From Hydrotalea flava (GTDB lineage: Bacteria; Bacteroidota; Bacteroidia; Chitinophagales; Chitinophagaceae), in assembly GCF_001623405.1 (NCBI RefSeq), contig NZ_LUHG01000086.1, forward strand, positions 1 to 64,000: a stretch of 64,000 bases of DNA. The letters run 5' to 3'. Each line of letters starts with the position of its first letter. Within the stretch, counting starts at the first letter, position 1. Positions 35,870-45,900 of the stretch are shown here, one piece after another. The translations under genes and the position numbers were made by a program. Under the pieces are notes generated by a model. It searched no databases. It was not told the origin of the DNA and saw nothing but the letters and a program-made list of their open reading frames with translations.

Positions 35870-37441
35870 TTAAAATGATGCACTATTTTTTAGTGTAATA
35901 CCATTTCGTGCGCCGGTATGCTGCCCATTTTTCAATGTAATGGTTCCATTCACTACCACATATTTAAACCCTTCTGAATACTGGTGTGGTTTTTCATAGG
36001 TAGCTTTATCGGTTACTGTATCCGGATTAAACACTACAATATCTGCCGCATATCCCGGTAATAACAATCCTCTGTTTTGTAAGTGAAATTTTTGTGCCGG
36101 CAGACTGGTCATACGTCGAATGGCTTGTTCCAAAGAAAACAAATGTTCCTCACGAACATACTTTCCTAAAATTTTCGCATTACTGCCATAACCACGAGGA
36201 TGCGGCACACCTTCACCAAAAACTCGGATACCGGCATCGCAGCCAAACATGCAGAAAGGATACTGCATAATGTATTGCACATCTGTTTCACTCATGCCGT
36301 GAAACACCATACCGGCACCACCGTGCTGCATCATTTCTAAAACGGTTTCAGCTTCAGCTTTGGCCGTATGTTTTCGGCCTTTTAACAGGTTTATTGTTTC
36401 GATACTTATCCCATTAAAAGCAGTATCAAAAGCATAATTGGCTACTACCGGATAACTGAAATGCTTTAATTTTCGCTTACTTAAGCGTTGTAGCATATAA
36501 GCAATTACCTGTTCACGGATAACAGGATTATTGAATCGGGCATTAATTGAATCTTTGCCATCTGCCAATACCCAATCAGGTAACAATGTTCCTAAATTGG
36601 TACTACTGGCGGTATAGGGATATTGATCAATGGTAACATCAATCCCTTTTTTTCTGGCATCTATTATTAACGCAAGTGTTTCTTTACTTCTTCCCCAGTT
36701 TTGCTGGCCACTTAATTTAAAGTGCGAAATTTCAACAGGCAGACCTGCAGCTGTACCAATATGCAATGCTTCCTGCATAGCCGGAACTACACTATCCCCC
36801 TCATCGCGCATGTGGGTAGCGTATACACCATGATAGGCTGCAGCCACTTTAGCTAAAGCTACCACTTCATCGGTAGCGGCATAAGTACCGGGAATGTAAA
36901 TTAAACCGGTTGACAAACCTACTGCTCCATCCTGCATTGCTTTTCGGGTAATAGCTTCCATCTGCAACATTTCAGCTTCAGTGGGCGCTCTTCGGGCAGT
37001 GCCCATTACGGCTTTCCGTATATCATTATGCCCTACTAATGATGCAATGTTAATAGAAAGATGCAAACTGTCTAACCACTTAAAATAATTTCCAATATCT
37101 ACTTTAGAAAGGCCACAATTACCCGTTATTACCGTGGTTACCCCATCATAAATAAAATTATCTGCTGTAGGATTTCGGACTTCATCGCCTTCAATATGCG
37201 TGTGTACATCTATAAAACCAGGTGCTACTATCATTCCGGCGGCATCAATTATTTTGGCGCTTTTCCAGGCAGAGAGATCACCTACCGCTGCAATTTTATT
37301 GTTCACAACAGCCACATCACCATAAAACCAATTATTACCTGTTCCATTGATAATTTTCCCATTTTTTATCAATATATCAGCAGTTTGGGCTGTTAGTGCA
37401 ACGGGGAAAAGAACAATAAAAAGCCAAATTAATTTTCTCAT
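35870..37441 (-). CDS. Exported N-acyl-D-amino-acid deacylase (D-aminoacylase)
   Basis: From ATG at 37441 the protein has 523 residues. The signal peptide is MRKLIWLFIVLFPVALTAQ; the frame extends to a further in-frame start at 37513, with no support. It is an amidohydrolase-superfamily barrel: the N-terminal beta-sandwich ADILIKNGKIINGTG, the metal site GFIDVHTHIEGDE, the metal-bridging cysteine in VITGNCGLS, THMRDEGD, EISHFK and FGCDAGIRVFGEGVPHPRGYG. Known members release D-amino acids from N-acyl-D-amino acids. An exported D-aminoacylase is less usual than the cytoplasmic forms. It heads the three-gene hydrolase unit and is divergent from prfA. Confidence 0.92.
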   Translation of the reverse strand: MRKLIWLFIVLFPVALTAQTADILIKNGKIINGTGNNWFYGDVAVVNNKIAAVGDLSAWKSAKIIDAAGMIVAPGFIDVHTHIEGDEVRNPTADNFIYDGVTTVITGNCGLSKVDIGNYFKWLDSLHLSINIASLVGHNDIRKAVMGTARRAPTEAEMLQMEAITRKAMQDGAVGLSTGLIYIPGTYAATDEVVALAKVAAAYHGVYATHMRDEGDSVVPAMQEALHIGTAAGLPVEISHFKLSGQQNWGRSKETLALIIDARKKGIDVTIDQYPYTASSTNLGTLLPDWVLADGKDSINARFNNPVIREQVIAYMLQRLSKRKLKHFSYPVVANYAFDTAFNGISIETINLLKGRKHTAKAEAETVLEMMQHGGAGMVFHGMSETDVQYIMQYPFCMFGCDAGIRVFGEGVPHPRGYGSNAKILGKYVREEHLFSLEQAIRRMTSLPAQKFHLQNRGLLLPGYAADIVVFNPDTVTDKATYEKPHQYSEGFKYVVVNGTITLKNGQHTGARNGITLKNSASF

Positions 37442-37496
37442 GTGTGCTGTTTTGGGGTGATTGAAATTAAGGAAACTTAATCTTACTGCAAAGCAG

Positions 37497-37504
37497 TACT
37501 TTTG
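37497..37504 (+). promoter_or_regulatory. Candidate -7 box (TACTTTTG) for prfA
   Basis: This exact TAnnTTTG match, followed by CCA, lies 23 bp before the prfA ATG in the short divergent gap with the D-aminoacylase gene. No -33 TTTG is visible at proper spacing. Confidence 0.4.
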
Positions 37505-37527
37505 CCAACTCAAAATTTTTTGTGGAT

Positions 37528-38589
37528 ATGCTGGATAAACTAGAAGCCATTAAAGCGCGATTTGACCAGGTAGGTGTTGCACTGACCAACCCGGAGATTA
37601 TTAATAACCAGGCAGCGTTTGGAAAACTTAGCAAGGAATACCGTTCCTTAGAGAAAATTGTACAACCATTTGAGGAATACAAAAAGGTACTCAACGACTA
37701 TCAGTTTGTAAAAGAAAACCTGAATAGCAACGATGAGGAGATGAAAGAGCTGGCTAAAATGGAATTACCGGAATTAGAAATGAAGAAAGATTCATTAGAA
37801 AAAATATTAACCCAATTATTAATTCCGAAAGATCCGCAGGATGATAAAAATGCCATTTTGGAAATTAGAGCCGGTACTGGTGGCGATGAAGCGAGCCTTT
37901 TTGCAGGCGATTTATTAGGAATGTATTTACGTTATTGTGCCAAAAAGGGTTGGAAAACGGCTATTGTGAGTGAAAGTGAGGGCACAGCAGGTGGCTACAA
38001 AGAAGTTGTGGTAGAAGTAACCGGCGAAGATGTGTATGGAACTTTAAAATTTGAAAGTGGGGTACACCGTGTTCAACGTGTGCCCGCTACTGAAACACAG
38101 GGTCGTGTGCATACTTCGGCGGCTACTGTTGCAGTGATACCGGAAGCAGAAGAAGTTGATTTTGAGTTGAAAGAAAGTGATGTTAAAATGGAAACTGCCA
38201 GAAGTGGAGGTGCCGGCGGACAAAATGTAAACAAAGTAGAAACCAAGGTATTTTTAACCCATATACCCACCGGAACAGTGGTGGTATGCCAAACAGAGCG
38301 AACACAGTTAGGGAATCGCGAAAAGGCTATGCAAATGCTGCGTACAAAATTGTATGAAGAACAGGTGCGTAAACAGGAAGAAGAAATTGCCCGGCAAAGA
38401 AAAACTTTGGTAAGCACCGGCGACAGAAGTGCAAAAATTCGCACCTACAACTGGCCGCAGGGAAGGGTTACCGACCACAGAATTGGATTAACTTCGTATA
38501 ATTTAGATGCAGTAATGAATGGCGAAATTGATGAATTTATTGAAGCACTGCAATTGGCAGAAAACTCTGCAAAAATGGCCAATCAGTAA
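37528..38589 (+). CDS. prfA: Peptide chain release factor 1
   Basis: From ATG at 37528 ([12 protein letters not shown]) the protein has 353 residues; a GTG at 37522 would add two. The stop-codon-recognition PxT-type loop region and the peptidyl-hydrolase GGQ motif ([16 protein letters not shown]) are present. The [22 protein letters not shown] and [24 protein letters not shown] segments are RF1-typical. It terminates translation at UAA and UAG. It lacks the programmed-frameshift feature of RF2. The stop is one base from that of the convergent nth gene. Confidence 0.96.
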   Translation: MLDKLEAIKARFDQVGVALTNPEIINNQAAFGKLSKEYRSLEKIVQPFEEYKKVLNDYQFVKENLNSNDEEMKELAKMELPELEMKKDSLEKILTQLLIPKDPQDDKNAILEIRAGTGGDEASLFAGDLLGMYLRYCAKKGWKTAIVSESEGTAGGYKEVVVEVTGEDVYGTLKFESGVHRVQRVPATETQGRVHTSAATVAVIPEAEEVDFELKESDVKMETARSGGAGGQNVNKVETKVFLTHIPTGTVVVCQTERTQLGNREKAMQMLRTKLYEEQVRKQEEEIARQRKTLVSTGDRSAKIRTYNWPQGRVTDHRIGLTSYNLDAVMNGEIDEFIEALQLAENSAKMANQ

Positions 38590-38590
38590 G

Positions 38591-39256
38591 CTATGCGGTT
38601 GTTTTTAAGGTTTTACTTTTCATTTGTTTTTTATAATACAAACATATTTCGGTTAAACCACATGCACTGCATTTAGGATTGCGTGCCAAACAGGTATATC
38701 GCCCATGTAAAATAAGCCAATGATGTGCTTTGTGCACCAATGTTTCGGGTATGTATTGAATCAATTGCTTTTCGGCTGCTAAGGGCGTAGTAGCTTTTGT
38801 AGTTAACCCCAAACGGGCACTTACCCTAAAAACATGTGTATCTACCGCCATATTGGGTTGCTGATCAATAACACTGGTAATTACATTGGCTGTTTTTCGG
38901 CCTACTCCGGGTAATTGAACCAATTCATTCACCGTCATGGGTACCTCGCCCCCAAACTTTTGAATGAGCATATTGGCCATGCCTATTAAATGTTTGGTTT
39001 TATTGTTGGGATAAGATATACTTTTTATTAATGGTAATAATTCTTCAAATGTAGCTTGCGCCAATGCAGCCACGTTAGGATACTTTTTAAAAATAGCCGG
39101 TGTGGTTTGATTAACCCGAACATCAGTGCATTGTGCAGAAAGAATAACAGCAACCAGCAGTTGGAACGGATTATGGTATATTAATTCTGTTTGCGCATTG
39201 GGTATGCTACGTTCAAAATAATCTAATACAATTTTATAACGTTCTTTTTTGGTCAT
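38591..39256 (-). CDS. nth: Endonuclease III (base-excision repair glycosylase/lyase)
   Basis: The 221-residue protein has the helix-hairpin-helix LPGVGRKTANV with the catalytic lysine, and the catalytic aspartate in VDTHVFRVSARLGL. The C-terminal 4Fe-4S loop CLARNPKCSACGLTEIC fits the family spacing C-x6-C-x2-C-x5-C. It removes oxidised pyrimidines from DNA and nicks the abasic site. A short basic tail follows the cluster. The gene lies 37 bp after the esterase start (upstream on the same strand is ftsB's group), and is convergent with prfA. Confidence 0.95.
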   Translation of the reverse strand: MTKKERYKIVLDYFERSIPNAQTELIYHNPFQLLVAVILSAQCTDVRVNQTTPAIFKKYPNVAALAQATFEELLPLIKSISYPNNKTKHLIGMANMLIQKFGGEVPMTVNELVQLPGVGRKTANVITSVIDQQPNMAVDTHVFRVSARLGLTTKATTPLAAEKQLIQYIPETLVHKAHHWLILHGRYTCLARNPKCSACGLTEICLYYKKQMKSKTLKTTA

Positions 39257-39293
39257 ACACCTGCTTCAAATAGAATACAACAAAGAAAAGTGG

Positions 39294-40175
39294 CTAAAAC
39301 TGGTGAAAGCTGTTTCCAATAAACTGAAGTGCATCTGTAATTCCGGTGCGCCAGTATGTCCAGTTATGCGCCCCATCGCGTACCCTATATTCGTGTGGAA
39401 TTTTTTTATCGGTTAATGCAATATGCAGCATGCAGTTACCTCTTGTTAAAAAATCATCATCACCACAATCCATCCAGTAACGTACTTTTTTCAAACTATC
39501 TGCCGGTGTATTTTCTACCATTTTTAAAATTGAATTTTGATACCAGGCATTATTTAAACGCTGTTTACCTGTTAAGTTATTACCATATAATCTGGCAAAT
39601 GTTATATCCCAGCTTTTTTGTGGCATATTTACCATCTCATCGTCGGTAAAAACGGCGGCACTGAGTGGGGCTGCTGCTGCAAACAAATCGGGATATTTCA
39701 TAGCGTATATTAAAGTGCCATAACCACCCATCGATAGTCCGGCAATACCTCTGAATTTTTTTTCAGCTTTAATACGGTATTTTTTTTCAACAGTTGGCAT
39801 CAACTCTTTCATAAAAAAGTCTTCATAATTTTCTTTCCCATCAAATGAATTAATATACCAGCTTGAGTCAGCATTCGGCATAATAATAATCATAGGAGGA
39901 ATGGTACCATCGGCAATAGCCTTATCTGCATAGCGGTTTATTTCACCAAACTGCAACCAACCGGTTTGATCATCAGTATACCCATGCAATAAATAAACAA
40001 CAGGATAATTGCGGTTTGAAGTGGTATAATCGAAAGGAAGGTACACTGCATACGCTACATCTTTATGCAGAATATTACTTTTAATTACTTCATGTTCACT
40101 TACTGTACCGTGCGATTGAGCTACTGCAAAGTAACCTGTGGTGCAAATCACCAATGCCAATAAAAATGATTTCAT
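39294..40175 (-). CDS. Exported esterase (esterase D / antigen 85-like alpha/beta hydrolase)
   Basis: From ATG at 40175 the protein has 293 residues and a signal peptide (MKSFLLALVICTTGYFAVAQ); the frame to 40238 would overlap the upstream gene. The PF00756-type fold is shown by YPVVYLLHGYTDDQTGW, the nucleophile elbow GLSMGGYG, the acid in CGDDDFL and the histidine in GAHNWTYWR. The family includes feruloyl and acetyl-xylan esterases and S-formylglutathione hydrolases; the signal peptide favours an extracytoplasmic carbohydrate or other ester. The exact substrate cannot be read. It follows the 77-residue gene by 37 bp. Confidence 0.88.
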   Translation of the reverse strand: MKSFLLALVICTTGYFAVAQSHGTVSEHEVIKSNILHKDVAYAVYLPFDYTTSNRNYPVVYLLHGYTDDQTGWLQFGEINRYADKAIADGTIPPMIIIMPNADSSWYINSFDGKENYEDFFMKELMPTVEKKYRIKAEKKFRGIAGLSMGGYGTLIYAMKYPDLFAAAAPLSAAVFTDDEMVNMPQKSWDITFARLYGNNLTGKQRLNNAWYQNSILKMVENTPADSLKKVRYWMDCGDDDFLTRGNCMLHIALTDKKIPHEYRVRDGAHNWTYWRTGITDALQFIGNSFHQF

Positions 40176-40212
40176 AACATGTGTTTTTGAAAAATAGCAA
40201 ACTAAAAATACG

Positions 40213-40446
40213 TTATTTTTTAGCCAATTTTTTAGCATACGCCAAAATACTGTTCACAGACTCTTCGCGGGGATGTTTTGATTGTTTTTTTAACCGTTCT
40301 AATTGTTTGATGCTGCGTTGCAGTAATTTCAGTCTTTCTTGCAAATGAATATCTTCTTCTAATGCTGCTTCAATTTCTTTGGTTAAGTTTTTATCGGTTT
40401 CCTGATAAAGGTATAATAATAGTGCTTCTTCTGTAAATGATTTCAT
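40213..40446 (-). CDS. Small charged helical protein of unknown function
   Basis: The 77-residue product is predicted to be helical and highly charged (MKSFTEEALLLYLYQE at the start, a Lys/Arg-rich LLQRSIKQLERLKKQS middle, AYAKKLAKK at the end). The N-terminus resembles short anti-sigma-like proteins (EEALLLYLYQETD...LEEDIHLQERL), but no cysteine/histidine zinc motif or membrane segment is present. Function is unknown. It lies between ftsB (110 bp upstream) and the esterase. Codon use looks normal, and the ATG is preceded by a plausible leader, so I think it is real. Confidence 0.6.
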   Translation of the reverse strand: MKSFTEEALLLYLYQETDKNLTKEIEAALEEDIHLQERLKLLQRSIKQLERLKKQSKHPREESVNSILAYAKKLAKK

Positions 40447-40556
40447 TGTTACTGGATATTTTTTGCAGTGTTATTGGTGATTTGTTGTTTCGTTTTTTAA
40501 TCAAACAAGACGACCTCAGTTAAACGAGCTTTTATTTCAATTGTTGCAGTAGTGCA

Positions 40557-40856
40557 TTAATTGTGGAAAACATCGCCTTCCACAATAAAAACATCTTCAT
40601 TGGGCTTTTTCATCAGATATTTTTCACGGGCAAATTTTTCAATTGCGGCGGGATTATGCTGTAAATTATCTAAATCTATTTGTACCAGTTTAATTTGCTG
40701 TTCATAGTATTGTTTTTTTAATTGCAGTGATTGTAATTGATGTTTTTGCTGCAATACATAAAAAACATCGCGCTGATCAATAAATAGCATCCAAACCACA
40801 AAAAATGCGGTGACCAGCACATACTTATTGTAAAAAAATGAGGAAATTTTTTTCAT
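40557..40856 (-). CDS. FtsB/DivIC-family septum formation protein
   Basis: The 99-residue protein has a short cytoplasmic N-terminus (MKKISSFFYNK), one membrane segment (about 12-27: YVLVTAFFVVWMLFID) and a periplasmic coiled coil (about 35-65). It ends with the family's conserved NPAAIEKFAREKYLMKKPNEDVFIV. FtsB/DivIC forms the divisome FtsQLB complex with FtsL and FtsQ. The gene next to it is enolase, an association seen in many bacteria. 265 bp separate it from eno; a possible -7 box (TAATTTTG, minus strand 40989-40996) lies there, so it may have its own promoter. Confidence 0.88.
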   Translation of the reverse strand: MKKISSFFYNKYVLVTAFFVVWMLFIDQRDVFYVLQQKHQLQSLQLKKQYYEQQIKLVQIDLDNLQHNPAAIEKFAREKYLMKKPNEDVFIVEGDVFHN

Positions 40857-41121
40857 GCGTAAGAGAACATTTTTATTTCAACCTTTTAAACAACCAAATG
40901 CATTGTAATGTAACAATTTTTTTTCAACTGATTGATTCATATCAAGAACACAAAAGAATATTTCAAATTGATTTGAGCAGCCTCATGCCAAAATTACTTG
41001 AGTTGAAAGTTATTTTGTTTATTAAACGGAATATTTGCTGTTTTATTGAAAAAAGCATAAAAAAAAGAAGAAAACATGTTGCCATGCCTCCCTCTTTCAT
41101 TCAATAAGTAATTAAGTATCA

Positions 41122-42417
<1,296 letters not shown>

Positions 42418-42438
42418 TTATTTTTAATTTATTGGATG

Positions 42439-42446
42439 CGAAATTA
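42439..42446 (-). promoter_or_regulatory. Candidate variant -7 box (TAATTTCG) for eno
   Basis: On the minus strand TAATTTCG followed by CATCCA lies 27 bp before the eno ATG, within the 64-bp gap to gldA. It shares the extended context with the purD and pyrD elements. No -33 match was found. Confidence 0.35.
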
Positions 42447-42475
42447 ATTTATCTGTGGAATTTTTTCTGATATAT

Positions 42476-43387
42476 TTAACTACCAAGTGTTAGCTGGCGA
42501 AATACTTCTTCCAGCGATTTTTGTTCCGTTTGTAGGGAAAGTATATTCAAATTTTCCTGTAAGGCAAAAGCCAGCAGGTTTTTTCTTACCAATTGCTCTT
42601 GTTTGGTATGTAATTTAAAATTACCCGGTGTTATCATTTCTACACGATCAACAAAATTGAATTTTAATTGCTCTAAAGTTAAATGCTGTTCCCGAAAACT
42701 TACAATAACAGTTGCCACTTCATTTTTTTGATGTTGTAAATTTTGCAACGAATCATTGGCCACTATTTTTCCTTCATGAATAATAATGGCTCGATCGCAT
42801 ACTGCATTCACTTCCTGTAAAGTATGGGAAGAAAACAATACCGTTTTATCGCTTCCCTGTTGTTTAATAACATTTCTAATTTCAACAATTTGATTGGGAT
42901 CTAACCCACTGATTGGCTCATCTAAAATAAGTACTTCAGGCTGATTAATTAATGCTGCGGCAAGACCTACCCTTTGTTTGTATCCTTTTGAAAGCTGCCC
43001 TATTTTTTTATTTTTTTCAAGTTCCAGACTGGTAAGGGCAATTACGTTTTTTATGTGCTTCCATTTTTGATCTATTTTTTTAATACCGGCAACAAAATAA
43101 AGGTATTCACTCACATACATTTCATAGTACAATGCATTTGACTCGGGCAAATATCCAATCATTTTTTTTACGTCAATTGGATTCCGTTGCACATCTATTC
43201 CATTCACTAAAACGGTTCCGGCATCGGACTGTAAATAGCCGGTTATCATTTTCATGGTGGTACTTTTACCGGCACCATTTGGCCCGAGAAAACCGGTAAT
43301 TTCTCCTTTATTCAGCTTAAAACTTATATCGTTTACTGCCAATTGTGTACCATACTGTTTCAGTAAATGTTGCACTTCGACCGACAT
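42476..43387 (-). CDS. gldA: GldA-type ABC transporter ATP-binding protein
   Basis: The 303-residue ATPase has Walker A GPNGAGKST, Q-loop region, a signature variant QLSKGYKQRVGLAAAL, Walker B VLILDEP and the H-loop SSHTLQEV. The C-terminal ~80 residues (IVSFREQHLTLEQL to SLEEVFRQLTL) match the GldA type, which with membrane subunits GldF and GldG forms an ABC complex required for gliding in flavobacteria. As in Flavobacterium, gldF/gldG are not next to gldA. In a non-gliding species it could serve another export task. It starts 3' of a large divergent gap to acs. Confidence 0.82.
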   Translation of the reverse strand: MSVEVQHLLKQYGTQLAVNDISFKLNKGEITGFLGPNGAGKSTTMKMITGYLQSDAGTVLVNGIDVQRNPIDVKKMIGYLPESNALYYEMYVSEYLYFVAGIKKIDQKWKHIKNVIALTSLELEKNKKIGQLSKGYKQRVGLAAALINQPEVLILDEPISGLDPNQIVEIRNVIKQQGSDKTVLFSSHTLQEVNAVCDRAIIIHEGKIVANDSLQNLQHQKNEVATVIVSFREQHLTLEQLKFNFVDRVEMITPGNFKLHTKQEQLVRKNLLAFALQENLNILSLQTEQKSLEEVFRQLTLGS

Positions 43388-43911
43388 GTGTTGCTAATTT
43401 GCCCGAAAGTACTACTTTAAACCTAAGCAGATTGCAACAAAAACATAAAATAACCTCATATTTTCATCTGTTCAAACAGAAAGTAATTGAAATAACATTG
43501 GCTATTAAATTGATGGTTTGTAGAACCTAAACCAGATTACTACACCAATCGCAACAGGAAAATTGAGCAAAATAAATTTGAATTGTTTTTTGGGCAATCA
43601 CTTTTGCTTCATTAAAATTATTTTGCAATGAATAGAAAATGTTAAAAGAAAAATACCCGACAGCAATGAATTACGAAACATATTGTTTCATTTTAAAAGT
43701 TGAATTGTTCATGAAATAATAATGCAAAGATAGACTTGTGTTTATTTTTGATGCTTACCATTTAAATTAAAATAGCCTAAAAAAATGATGGAAAGCAGAA
43801 AACCATGTTACCATTATGGCGCAAACCTTTGCATTTTGCAACAAAAAACAACATGCCCATCACTGCATGCCAACCAATAATCTTAATTTTATTGCCAAAA
43901 CATTGATTGCC
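43388..43911. other. Long AT-rich intergenic region between gldA and acs
   Basis: These 524 bp separate divergent gldA and acs. On the plus strand there are two exact TAnnTTTG matches, TAAATTTG (43573-43580) and TATTTTTG (43743-43750), without -33 elements at normal spacing. The acs reading frame stays open upstream to an ATG at 43816, but that 32-residue extension does not look like Acs. No RNA gene, hairpin terminator or other coding frame convinced me. The length suggests a regulated acs promoter. Confidence 0.4.
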
Positions 43912-45849
43912 ATGTCGTATCCTTATCAAATTAAAACTGTAGCACAGTATCAATCCGATTACAAAAACAGTGTTGAAAATCCGGAAGCTTTCTGGAATAA
44001 CATTGCAGAAAATTTTACCTGGCGTAAAAAGTGGGATAAAACTTTAGAGTGGAATTTTACAGAACCAAAAATTGAATGGTTTAAAGGCGGCAAACTCAAT
44101 ATTACAGAAAACTGCTTAGACCGACATTTAGAAAAAATGGGCAATATGCCGGCCATTATTTGGGAACCCAATGACCCTGACGAACACCACCGGGTACTTA
44201 CCTATAAAAAATTGCATGAAAAAGTTTGTTTATTTGCGCATGTACTCAAAAATAATGGCGTTAAAAAAGGTGATAGGGTTTGTATTTACATGGGCATGAT
44301 TCCTGAATTGGCCATTGCAGTTTTAGCCTGTGCCCGAATTGGCGCCATACATTCAGTAATATTTGGTGGCTTTTCGGCCCAAAGTATTTCCGACCGGTTA
44401 GAAGATGCAAAAGCAACTTACATTATTACCTGCGACGGTGCTTTTAGAGGTGCCAAAGACATTCCTTTAAAAAGTGTAATTGATGATGCTTTAATTGGCA
44501 ATAAAACCGTACAAAGGGTAATTGTTTGTACACGCACCAGAACACCGGTTTCTATGATAAAAGGGCGTGATGTTTGGTGGGAAGATGAAATTAAAAAAAT
44601 AGAAACCTTGGGGCTAACAGATTTTGTAGCCGAAGAAATGGATGCAGAAGACCCCTTATTTATTTTATACACTTCCGGCTCAACCGGCAAACCAAAAGGT
44701 GTTGTGCATACCTGTGGCGGATACATGGTATACACCAATTACAGTTTTGTAAATGTTTTTCAATACCAACCGGGACAAATACATTTTTGCACGGCTGATA
44801 TTGGCTGGATTACCGGGCATAGCTACATTGTTTACGGACCATTATCTGCCGGTGCTACCACGCTAATGTTTGAAGGCATACCTACCTGGCCCGATGCCGG
44901 TCGTTTTTGGGATATTGTAGACAAATACAAAGTAAATATTTTGTACACCGCACCTACTGCCATCAGAAGTTTAATGGGTTTTGGTTTAGGGCCGCTGGCA
45001 GGCAAAAACCTATCTTCGTTACAGGTATTGGGTACGGTAGGTGAACCCATTAACGAAGAAGCCTGGCATTGGTATCATGAACATATTGGAAAGAAAAAAT
45101 GCCCCATTGTTGATACCTGGTGGCAAACAGAAACCGGAGGTATTTTAATTTCAAACATTGCGGGTATTACACCATCCAAACCCGGATGGGCCACCTTGCC
45201 ATTACCCGGTGTGCAAATGACTTTAGTAGATGAAAATGGCAAAGAAATTGAACAGGGTGATGCCGCAACTGTATCAGGCAATCTTTGTATTAAAGCACCC
45301 TGGCCTGGTATTTTAAGAACCACTTATGGCGATCATGAACGTTGCCGCACCAATTATTTTGCCACTTACCCCGGCATGTATTTTACCGGTGATGGTGCTA
45401 TGCGAAACAAAGAAGGTATGTATCGCATCACCGGAAGAGTGGATGATGTACTCAACGTAAGCGGGCACCGAATTGGTACTGCTGAAGTAGAAAATGCCAT
45501 TAACATGCATGCCGGCGTGGTAGAGAGTGCCGTGGTAGGTTACCCACATGATGTAAAAGGGCAAGGCATTTATGCTTTTGTCATTTATCAAGGTTCACAT
45601 GGTCAGGATACACATGGCACCGGCGATTTGGTAAGAAAAGATATTTTGCAAACTGTTACCCGCATTATTGGTGCCATTGCCAAACCAGATAAAATTCAGT
45701 TTGTAAGTGGCTTACCGAAAACCAGAAGTGGTAAAATTATGCGCCGCATTCTCAGAAAAATTGCCGAAGGCGAAACCGAGAATTTGGGCGATACCACTAC
45801 ATTATTAGATCCTAGTGTTGTAGATGAAATAAAAAGAGGGAAATTATAA
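43912..45849 (+). CDS. acs: Acetyl-CoA synthetase
   Basis: From ATG at 43912 (MSYPYQIKTVAQYQ) the protein has 645 residues, close to the 652 of E. coli Acs. It activates acetate with ATP and CoA in the cytoplasm. Motifs: P-loop LYTSGSTGKPKG, the acetate/CoA region DIGWITGHSYIVYGPL, DTWWQTETGG, YFTGDGAMR, the hinge GRVDDVLNVSGHRIGTAE, and the C-terminal PKTRSGKIMRRILR with K608, the lysine acetylated in regulated homologues (K609 in E. coli). That site being intact suggests acetylation control is possible. The gene is followed at once by a strong bidirectional terminator. Confidence 0.96.
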   Translation: MSYPYQIKTVAQYQSDYKNSVENPEAFWNNIAENFTWRKKWDKTLEWNFTEPKIEWFKGGKLNITENCLDRHLEKMGNMPAIIWEPNDPDEHHRVLTYKKLHEKVCLFAHVLKNNGVKKGDRVCIYMGMIPELAIAVLACARIGAIHSVIFGGFSAQSISDRLEDAKATYIITCDGAFRGAKDIPLKSVIDDALIGNKTVQRVIVCTRTRTPVSMIKGRDVWWEDEIKKIETLGLTDFVAEEMDAEDPLFILYTSGSTGKPKGVVHTCGGYMVYTNYSFVNVFQYQPGQIHFCTADIGWITGHSYIVYGPLSAGATTLMFEGIPTWPDAGRFWDIVDKYKVNILYTAPTAIRSLMGFGLGPLAGKNLSSLQVLGTVGEPINEEAWHWYHEHIGKKKCPIVDTWWQTETGGILISNIAGITPSKPGWATLPLPGVQMTLVDENGKEIEQGDAATVSGNLCIKAPWPGILRTTYGDHERCRTNYFATYPGMYFTGDGAMRNKEGMYRITGRVDDVLNVSGHRIGTAEVENAINMHAGVVESAVVGYPHDVKGQGIYAFVIYQGSHGQDTHGTGDLVRKDILQTVTRIIGAIAKPDKIQFVSGLPKTRSGKIMRRILRKIAEGETENLGDTTTLLDPSVVDEIKRGKL

Positions 45850-45872
45850 ACTTTACTAAAAAAATAATGCTC

Positions 45873-45900
45873 AAAAATCTCACTGTTCGGTGAGATTTTT
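45873..45900. terminator. Bidirectional terminator between acs and the alkB remnant
   Basis: The 11-bp perfect stem AAAAATCTCAC / GTGAGATTTTT (45873-45883 and 45890-45900) with loop TGTTCG is flanked by A and T runs, so it can act on both strands. The alkB-like stop codon lies within it. Confidence 0.9.

Noticed and set aside
40838-41107. 89-codon plus-strand frame between ftsB and eno
   Set aside because: It begins inside ftsB on the other strand, has no leader or domain, and its composition is that of translated AT-rich spacer.
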